Assembly (NCBI GenBank): GCA_963921195.1 | Contig: OY992536.1 | Location: forward strand, 98,047,550 to 98,111,549 | Origin: Pegoplata infirma | Lineage: Eukaryota; Arthropoda; Insecta; Diptera; Anthomyiidae | Length of the DNA: 64,000 nucleotides | Reading direction: 5' to 3' | Part shown: positions 22,542 through 31,800 of the stretch, piece by piece | Layout of the letters: every line of letters begins with the position of its first letter | How positions within the stretch are numbered: the first letter of the stretch is position 1 | Translations under genes and position numbers: made by a program | The notes under the pieces: generated by a model | What the model was told of the DNA's origin: nothing | Database searches by the model: none | What the model saw: only the letters and a program-made list of their open reading frames with translations

Positions 22542-22680
22542 TACGGGGTTCACTAGCTGTTTTGAAGTGTTTAAGAGTGAGATGTTTAAAAAAGTCTTTG
22601 TTCCTTGTCCATTACGTTTTTATTCTGTTACTGGTGTTTTGTTGAACAACTTGTTTAAGGTCGCAAGTGTGAACGCCATA
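22542..22680. mobile_element. PIF/Harbinger-like MITE, copy 2
   Basis: A 139-bp copy of the element at 5472-5612, with TACGGGGTTCACTAG and GTGTGAACGCCATA ends and TAA on both sides (22539-22541 and 22681-22683). Confidence 0.85.
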
Positions 22681-22756
22681 TAACACGAAATCACAAAAAA
22701 AGTATTTAAAAAAATTAAAGTTAACTACTATTTTCGTTAAAAATATATAAACATTA

Positions 22757-23090
22757 ACACTACTCTACACGGTTTTTGCACAGACATGTTGGATACATTT
22801 TCTTAAGTATTTTGGCCTCCTAAACACGAATCTGTCATCAGAAAAGTTGTATCGAATCGCTTTCTCGAGATATAGGCATTTTCATTTTTTGTGGACTAAG
22901 CGCTCAAAACGAAAATTTTTTTAATATTGAAAAAGTGTATGTTAAAGTTATTCATATTTTTATTTATTTGAACTTGGTCCACAAAAATTAAAAATGGCTA
23001 TATCTCGAGAAGGCGATTTGATACAATTTTTTGGTGTCAGATTCGTTTTTAGGAGGCAAACATTTTTAGGAAATGTGATTTAATCTTCTT
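22757..23090. mobile_element. Foldback MITE (ACACTACTCTACA family)
   Basis: The left arm, ACACTACTCTACACGG...CTCCTAAACACGAATCTG...CTCGAGATATAG, is mirrored by CTATATCTCGAGAAGG...CAGATTCGTTTTTAGGAGG. The same family, opened by large insertions, spans 34183-36663. The outer right end is decayed here. Confidence 0.65.
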
Positions 23091-23899
23091 TTTTTAATTT
23101 TACCAAAAAAATCATAAAAATTGGTACGAACAAATGTATGAAAAAAATATTCAAATTTGGTTCAATATTTTGACTTCTTTTGCAAATATTTCAGGACATA
23201 TTTAATGGATTTTAGATTTTCTTTTTATTAGAGTGTCTATTTAACACATCTGTTTTGAACAGGAAATTTCTTGCAAACTTCGGATACTTATAAGAATATA
23301 ACCATAAAAAGGATATTTTGAACTTCCTTACAATATCCTGATGGTTTCCTTGATCGTGCCGATTCCGGATTTCTTGCAAAAGTTAGGTAATTTTATTGGG
23401 AATTTGAATAAAAAAGATATGAATAACTTTTACATAAACTTTTCAAATATTAAAACATTTTCGGATTTTGCGTAAGATTTTACATAAATAAATAAAATAA
23501 ATGCAAAGTGCCGTGGATCACAATTTTTTTTTTTAATTTGTAAACAAGAGTTATTATTTCTCAGAAATAATAAGGACTCAAACCGAACTAATATACCTAT
23601 TAAATTATAAAATATAAAGCCCAACAATATAAAACACAAATAAAACAGACAATTAAAATTCAGCAATCGCAATTAAATTTGAGAAAAGTTTAGTTGAAAT
23701 TCAAATGAAATCTAGAAAAAAGTATTGAAACCTAGAAATTTCATTTGAAATTTGGAAAAGGCCAACAGTCATTCAGAAATTGTAATTCTCTATTAGATTT
23801 CTATATATTAATTGGACTTTTTTGAATTCCAATATGACTTTTAGAAATTTTAATATCCAAATGGAACAAAATTGAGGAATATGCTCTTTTTAATTTCAA
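23091..23899. other. AT-rich stretch without recognised gene
   Basis: No domain or splice-supported frame. Imperfect GAAATTT/AAATTTC words recur at 23690-23860. Confidence 0.35.
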
Positions 23900-24030
23900 A
23901 ACCGCCAAAATCGGCTGGAGTTTGAGCCGCCGATCAGCCGATGATATCGGCGGCGGCGCGGCTCGTGGAAAAATATCGGCTTAGCGACTCAGCCGTCAGC
24001 CGCGCCGACCGGCTTGCGAGGACCGGGCAT
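23900..24030. repeat. GGCGGC cluster, probable hAT subterminal region
   Basis: Repeated AGCCGCCGATCAGCC and CGGCGGCGGCGCGGC words ending CGGCTTGCGAGGACCG resemble the subterminal regions at 15309-15395 and 16215-16315. A complete element with a duplication could not be delimited. Sequence 24468-24800 also matches the interior of the hAT element at 15309, so 23900-24800 may be a rearranged relative. Confidence 0.5.
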
Positions 24031-24467
24031 AGAGTGTTTTTTTGTACAAGAAGGACCTGTCAATAATTAACACCTTGTGATATGTTCCAGGACATGTGTC
24101 GAACTGATCTTTCAGATCTCTGGACACATTTTTACTGGTCTTAGAACTAGTATTGCATGACCAGTTCGCGTTGAATAAGTCATGAGATAGATTTTTAGGA
24201 GAAATCTTTCCTGTAGGACCAATCAATTTCCCTCAGGGATTAAACAATTCAAAATCTTAATTTAAAGGAAACTGAAACTTACATTTTTGTAAGGGGGAAC
24301 AACTGATAATTTTTTGATAATATTTGGAGAGAATGAAAAAGGGCCAAAACTGTTATTTGTGGCGCCACTGACCATTCAATAGTGCCAAAAATGGCGCTAT
24401 TATGCCACATTTCCAACCGTGTCGCACAGTGGGTAATTTCAAAATGTAATTTAGAATCTTCTGAATG

Positions 24468-24800
24468 GGGAGTCTTAATCGAGATCGCGTCGGATAAGCA
24501 TCTATTCGTTGCTGAAATTATTTTATAAATTTAGAAACGTGTTTGTGTTTGTCGGTCGCTAGTATTGGTTATTTCTCCGTGAGTAACGTTAGACAACGGT
24601 GTCTAAACATACTTCAAAGGAAGCGTAGTTTCACTCTTCCATTGTGAGGGCAATGGTCGTATTATGTCCGGAGTTTCCCACGTGTTAAAACCGCACAAAA
24701 CATTAAAACCCCACAAAAGTGGCATATAGACTTCGTGTCTCCGGTCACCTTTTTATCCGTCCATTCGTGGAAAGGTGTAGCATTGCTACACCTCTGAAGA
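24468..24800 (+). repeat. Repeat shared with the interior of the hAT element at 15309
   Basis: Matches 15598-15800 over GGAGTCTTAATCGAG, GTTTCACTCTTCCATTGTG, TCCATTCGTGGAAA and GGTGTAGCATTGCT. The two copies differ by indels in between. No open frame is preserved. Confidence 0.65.
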
Positions 24801-25133
24801 AGAAGAATTATAGGGATAAAACCTAAAAAGGAGATTTTCAACTACCTTACAATTTCTTGATGATATCCCTGATCGCATCCAGACCGGATTTCGAGCAAGC
24901 GTTGGGTAATTTTATGTGGAATTCAAATAAAAAAAAAATAATTTTCCCACCCCTTCCCCCTCCGGAGCTTTTTATTATTTTTGTTGTATTATATTACATT
25001 TGTAATAGGTTTGAAGCACTTGGGGGATACCAATTTAACACATAAAGTTGAGTTTGTTATTAAATTATAATCCGTCCTAAATTTGAAATAACGGCATTGT
25101 AAACGATAATAAACACATCTCAAATATTAAGAA
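24801..25133. other. Stretch without recognised gene
   Basis: A short piece at 24835-24915 resembles 23325-23405 (a TCCTGATGGTTTCC-like word then CGGATTTC...CAAGCGTT). No gene is supported. Confidence 0.3.
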
Positions 25134-25141
25134 CCCAATAC

Positions 25142-25441
25142 CACAGACTAAATACAGACTCGACAGTAGAGTTTTATAAGAAAAAATGGGGAAAAACTAA
25201 GCGATTTTAGGAGAAAACACAACGGTTTTTAGTCCGTTTTACGCTAACATGGCAACACTTTCTACGACTTAGGAGTGAGTGAAACAACAAAAACCGATCT
25301 GGCATCCATTTTTCTTATGGCGCGTTATATTAGCTTTCTCTTTCTAACCTAATTCGTAGAATAATTTGAAAACATTAACCATATGGTTAAAAAATACTTT
25401 TTTGACACCTGTCATATATGTCGAGTCTGTATTAGTCTGTG
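25142..25441. mobile_element. hAT-like MITE, tandem copy 1
   Basis: Exactly 300 bp, with ends CACAGACTAAATACAGACTC and TGTCGAGTCTGTATTAGTC...TGTG. The left flank CCCAATAC (25134-25141) equals the right flank of copy 2 (25749-25756), an 8-bp duplication for the pair. Confidence 0.85.
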
Positions 25442-25448
25442 CCAATAC

Positions 25449-25748
25449 CACAGACTAAATACAGACTCGACAGTAGAGTTTTATAAGAAAAAATGGGGAA
25501 AAACTAAGCGATTTTAGGAGAAAACACAGCGGTTTTTAGTCCGTTTTACGCTAACATGGCAACACTTTCTACGACTTAGGAGTGAGTGAAACCACAAAAA
25601 CCGATCTGGCATCCATTTTTCTTATGGCGCATTATATCAGTTATCTTTTTCTAACCTAATTCGTAGAATAATTTGAAAATATTAACCATATGGTTAAAGA
25701 ATACTTTTTTCACACCTGTCATTTATGTCGAGTCTGTATTAGTCTGTG
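25449..25748. mobile_element. hAT-like MITE, tandem copy 2
   Basis: A second exactly 300-bp copy, separated from the first by CCAATAC (25442-25448), a 1-base-shorter form of the flanking CCCAATAC. The copies differ by only a few substitutions, so the duplication is young. The right end is 138 bp upstream of the SPRYD7-like start codon, so it lies in the promoter or 5' leader. Confidence 0.85.
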
Positions 25749-25886
25749 CCCAATACAATCCCAACAGCTGACTGTCAAAATAAGGGTGAAAAATGCTGGA
25801 CAAATCAACAAAAAAACTGCAAACAAAAGATTAGGAAAAAAAGAAGTTAATTTAATAAAAACCAAATATTTTAACAAATAAATAAA

Positions 25887-28800
25887 ATGTTTTGCTGCTT
25901 AAGGACCTGTTTAAATGGCAATATGCATAAAACAAATGCAATCGTTAGTAAAGTAAGGGAACCCGAAATCCATTTGGATCCAGCACATATTGGTGAGTGA
26001 GATTGCATATAAAAAAAATACAAGTGGGTGGTAATGGATTTATTTTCATTGTGTTTCAGGAACTGAAGTTATTTTACTATCAAATTATTTACGTATTACT
26101 GGTACCGGAGGTTGTTTAGCTTCAGCACCATTAGTACAATCAAAATCGTATTTCGAAGTTAAAATCCAACAAAAAGGTCTCTGGTCCATTGGTTTGGCTA
26201 CACGCCAAGCAGATCTAAATCGAAAATATGGTGGTCTCGACAAAGATACCTGGTGTTTATGTTCCGATAATGTTACAAGGCATAATAATGAAGAATATGG
26301 TCCCGTTGTGGCAATGACACATGAACCAAAACTACAAAATGGTGGAGGAGGGGGTGGTATGATTTTAAATGGTTCGTCAGTGCCTGGTTTAATAGGTATT
26401 GAAGATATCAATGAAGATATGCTGTTGACTACGGGAAAAAGTGAAAGTATTGCAGAAGTTGAGAATGAAACAAAGGCTACAAATGATAATACTATTGTGC
26501 CGGAACAAACACACATTTTTCCCGATGAGGGCGACATTGTGGGTGTATCTTTTGATCATATTGAATTGAATTTCTATTTTAATGGGAAAAATCTTGAGGT
26601 ACCATTTCGTAATGTTAAAGCCAGTACTGTTTATCCAGTTATTTTTGGTAAGTTCGAGATTTAAGTTTTAAATTACAACAGAATCTTAAAGAGTAAATTC
26701 AATAATATTTAAGAAAAAAAAAAATACATACATACCTCGTGTAACGCATCAAAATATTGGTCTAGGATTCCACAAAGTGTATATGGCCATGCCAAATTGG
26801 ACACTTTATTTTTTTAGATTATCCCAATTTTTTACAGTTTGAAAACTTCTTCGTAATAATTATCAGATTATTACGAATAACTTCTTCAAAAAATGGTCCA
26901 AATTCCATTTTTTTAAATATTTGTTTTTATGAACTTTAAAAAAACTTCTATTCTAATTTATTGCAGTTTTCTAATCTTTAAAACAGATTTACTGCTTCAA
27001 TGGTGCGTCCTAGATGGATCAATCACAATACCGACCCCCACTAATTTTTACATCTAAACATTTTTTCTTAGCAAACTAACACCCTATCTCCAATTCCTAA
27101 AGAAGCTCACATACAAAATAGCATTTTTTAAAATTTGCTCCAACCCCTCTAACTGCTCTAAGAGTGCCCCTAGAGCAGTTTAATGTATGACCAACTTACA
27201 ATATTTTTTTAATCCAAACATTTTTTTTCCACACTTACCCTCTATCTTTAACCCTTATGGCGGTCTCCATGCAATTTTTATAACCTCCAACCACATTATG
27301 GGGGTATACTCACTTTGTCATTCAGTGTATAACGCATCAAAATATCGGTATAGGACCCCATAAAGTATATATATTTATAATCAGTGATCCATTCTAAGCC
27401 ATTCTAGCGATGTCCTTCCGTCCGCCTGTCCTTCCGTCTGTAGTTAACACGATGCAGTCTAAAATAAAAGAGCTAGACTACCGAAATTGGGCATAAATAT
27501 GTCTTATTCTCCTTGGCAGATTAAGTTAATAAATAAGCAAAATCGGACTAGGGGGAAAAAAGTTTTCCCTTGAAAAACTAAACCAACCTCTGAAAAACAC
27601 AACAATTTTTTTACATGGCTTTTTGTGTTTTTGTTTAACAAATGCAACATTTTTGTGCAACAAGAAGTTCAAAATCCTGCATTTGGACCTAGGGGATTAG
27701 AAAATGTCGTTTTTTTCGGTTATTAAACAAATGAAACATTCTTAAGTCGAAACAAGTAAAAAAGTTAAATTCGGCCTTGCCGAATGCACTATGGTTCCAA
27801 ATGCATATTTTTTGGCAGAAATTATAAAAAAAAAAATTTAACAAATTTCCAAAAGCTTATACAGTTTCTCAATGGTAACACTCCAAGCCATTAAGAAAGT
27901 ATAATGAAAAAAATTTGATGGCAATACTGACAGTCTGCCAGGGTTTTTTTTAAAGACGTATTTTTAAATCGGGATCAAAAACATATCACAAATGGGAAAA
28001 AATACAATTATAAAAAGGCTAAAAAGGGAAATTGAAGCCTAAAAAAAGTAGTTCTTATTTAAAACTCCAATTTTTAATTCCATGCATCTTTGGCGCTATT
28101 CTTGGGGGTTGTGGTTTTAAGGATTTTGAAGCCAAAATAGCCTATATCTTTCGTGGACAAAAAGTTGTGTTTGGGCACAAACTTGCATGAGTCTTCAAAT
28201 GTGAAAGTGTTTTCTAGATGGTCTTTTTAATACTAAAATTAACATCTAGCCAGCATTTTTCGGCAAAATCTCACAATTGCCAATTTAGTTTAGCACAAAA
28301 TTTTGTGTTTTTTGCGTGGCACATCTTTAATTTTTTTTAAATATAATTTTTTTGCCTTCGTCTGAGCTAACTGACTCAATTTTTTTTTTTTAAAAAAAAA
28401 AAAAATTTAAAATTTTTTTTTTTTTAACTGTTCTTTGATTGCGTTAAGAGATAAAAAAGCATTCCAGATTCAAAACTAGCGACATTGCTTCATTTTTGCA
28501 ATTTATGCAAAAAAAAATTGATTTGGAACCATAGTGGAATGTAGTGATACCCTCCACAATTTCAAAAAGATTATTGCAAAAAACTATTGACTTTTTAAAA
28601 AAATTTTTTTTGAAAAAATAATTTCCGCGAAAAAAATTTTGTTAAAAAAAAAATCCGCGATTTTTTTCTTTTTTTGTCAAAAAATATGTTCGTACTTGTT
28701 TAAATACCATTTGGTGTTCAATTATGTTCACATATGTCAACCAGAAGCCGAATTGAAGCATTTTGTATTTTTAGGTTATGTTGAATGTACTGAAATTTTT

Positions 28801-31800
28801 GAGGTGTGCTTACATTTTCGTTCATAACTTTTAAACCGCTGAACCGATATCGCTCAAATGCAATACCAAACTTCTCGGGAGAACTTCCAATAAATATGTT
28901 AAGTTTCATAGTCATCTCTGTGCAATATTTTGTCCGTGACAGCATTTTCCACAGACAGACAGACGGACATCGCTAGAATGTCTTCAAATCGATCAAGCAT
29001 CATGAATTATTTATTTATTTATCGTATGGCACTGATACAAACAATTACAATTTTAGAGATATAAGCATTACTAGTTTAACAGATTATACAACAAAGTTTA
29101 GCATATTTTGATAGAAAAATAGTATAGATAATAATTAGATATTGATGTCAATATTCTTCAGCCACCGGACGGCATCTGGGCCAGCATTGTTTAGTTCGTG
29201 TAGTTCGCCAAGAAATTTACGATGGGGGCAGTCTTTTATAATGTGGTAAATGGTTTGATTAACATCACTGCAATCACATAATGGCGAAACAGCGGAGCCC
29301 CATTTAAAAAGAGTAGCTGCGCACCTTCCATTGTTTGTCCGTATACGGTTAAGCCTAACCCATATAGGCCTAGGCAATTCTGATCCCGGAGGCATACAGG
29401 TCAAGTCCTGTATTTTCATTAAGTCATCACATGAAGCTTGGTTCCAATTATTAAACCAGATGTTATATGGGTCATAATTATTGTTTGCGAGACTTTCAGC
29501 TAGTTTTAATGGAGGTTTTCGAGATATGAGACGGTCGTCATTAGCAGCTTCAATATATTGGTGTATTTTAAGGCTAGGATTGGCGATTATTTTTCGATGT
29601 TCGCGGAGTAGTGCATTCTGACGTCTTAGACTTGGTGGTAGAATATTACTTAGAACAGGTAAAAATCTTATTGGGGTTGAAGACATTGTACCTGTTATTA
29701 GTCGCATACATGCATTTAGTTGGATATCTAATTTGTTTACGTGGGGGCTATTAAGCCAGACCGGTGCGCAGTATTCTGCAGAAGAATAAACCAGTCCGAG
29801 TGATGCTGAGCGCAGTGTTTTTGCAGAAGCTCCCCAAGTAGTTGACGCAAGTTTTTGGATAATATTGTTACGCGTTTTAACTTTGTTAGCAGTATTTTCT
29901 ATGTGCTTTTTAAAAGAGAGTGTTCTATCAAGGGTAACTCCAAGGTATTTTGGTGTTGGATTAAAGGGTAGGATAGTATCTCCAAAACGAACGTTAAGCT
30001 TTAGATCAGATTGACTATTATTGAGGTGAAAACATGTTACTTCCGTCTTGTTGAGGCTAGGACACAGACGCCATTTTTTAAAATAATTTCCAAGTGATAG
30101 CAGGTCATTTGTAAGGACAGATTCAGCATCTTTAACTAAGTAGCGTTGAGTGGCTATAGCGATGTCATCAGCGTAGGAGAACTTTTTTGAGTACGTTGAT
30201 GGGAGGTCATGAGTGTAGAGATTAAATAGAAGCGGGGCAAGTACAGATCCTTGGGGGAGTCCATTATTAAGTTTACACTTCCTGCTTTGTTTGTTTCCAA
30301 GATACACTATAAAATGACGATCACTTAACATATTGTTGAGAAGAGTAGCAGTTCGGATGCAAGGGATAACTTTTAGAAATTTATAGATCAGCCCGTCTTT
30401 CCAGACCGTGTCGTACGCAGCTTTGAGATCTATAAATGCAACGGATGTCCTGAGTTTTAATTGAAAACCAGCCTCAATGTAGGTCGTTAAGGATAGTACC
30501 TGATCAGTGCAGCTACGTCCCGATCTAAACCCCGCCTGCTCTACCGGAACGATGCTATTAATAGTGGGTTCAACTCTGTTATAAATTAGTCTCTCGAGTA
30601 ATTTGTATACAACGCTTAATAGTGCTATCGGTCGGTAACTTTCAGCTTGTTCCTTTGGCTTGCCTGGTTTTAAAAGGGCGAGTATTTTAGATCTCTTCAG
30701 ATCCGTAGGCATTACACCAGTTAGTAGTACATTTGAGTAGAAAAGTGTAAGCCATTTTCGAAAATTTTTTCCACTATGTATAAAAAACTCAGGAAATATA
30801 CCATCCGCTCCTGCGGATTTCCCTGACTTAACTTGCGATATTGCGAAGTTAATTTCCTCCTCACTGAAAGGTCCTGAGAACTGTGGGATGATAGACGATT
30901 CATTTTTTAATTCTTTAAGTTTCTTTTTAATATTAATGGTGTGTTTCTTCTCCGATACAATTTTTGATGTTCGTTTGATGTTTAGAGCAATACTGTCAGG
31001 GTGTATGTTCGATTTCGATGTTGTTATAGGAGTGCTATTACCCAATTTACGAAGGAGGCTCCAAGCTTTTCGGCTGGAATGTGTGAAATTTACATTTTCA
31101 ACAGTATGGTGCCATTTTTCCCTGCGAGCATTATCAAGAGACTTTAGAAGTTCGTCTGCAATTGTCTCATCTTGAGTAGCTAGATATTCCGAGTGTAGAG
31201 TCTCGGTTTCTTCTGACCAGCCAGGAACATATTGTTTCCGGTATCCTCTGGGTATATGTTTCTTTGCAGTAGCAATTACCATTTTCACCATTCTTGGATA
31301 ATTATTTGGGGTTGGATTTATCCACCTTATGTTAGAGTCGAGATCTCGAGAAAACGATTTCCAAGAGGCTTTGCAGAAGTTCCATCTTGGTTTTGGAAAT
31401 GATTCGACTAAGGGTATCTGAATTCCTATTTCTAGGAAAACTGGACGATGTTGGCTGTTTGGGAATGTTTGTAGTACTTTTCGGTAGACTGGGATGGGAG
31501 TGTGGTCATCTCTAAGACTGACATATGTGAGGTCGGGATTATAGCCTCTGCGCCAGCGACCGGAGTGAAAGGTTGCGGCGTCTTTCGCATCAAAAATAAG
31601 GTTTAAGTTGTTAACCTCTGCCCATTCAACTAACATGTTGCCACTTTTGTCATCAGTAGGGTACCTCCAAGAGGTATGTTGGCTATTAAAATCACCAGTA
31701 TACAGCGACGGGTGTGGAAATGTGGGGAGGACTGAGTCAGGCCATAGAATGTTTGGGGGCTTATAAACGTTTATAATATGCACCCCAGAGATTTCAATCG

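Noticed and set aside
26085..26537. 150-aa minus-strand frame
   Set aside because: Shadow of SPRYD7-like exon 2; plus frame has the domain and splice support.
30888..31175. 95-aa plus frame and other frames opposite the LINE
   Set aside because: Shadows of the 1001-aa LINE frame.
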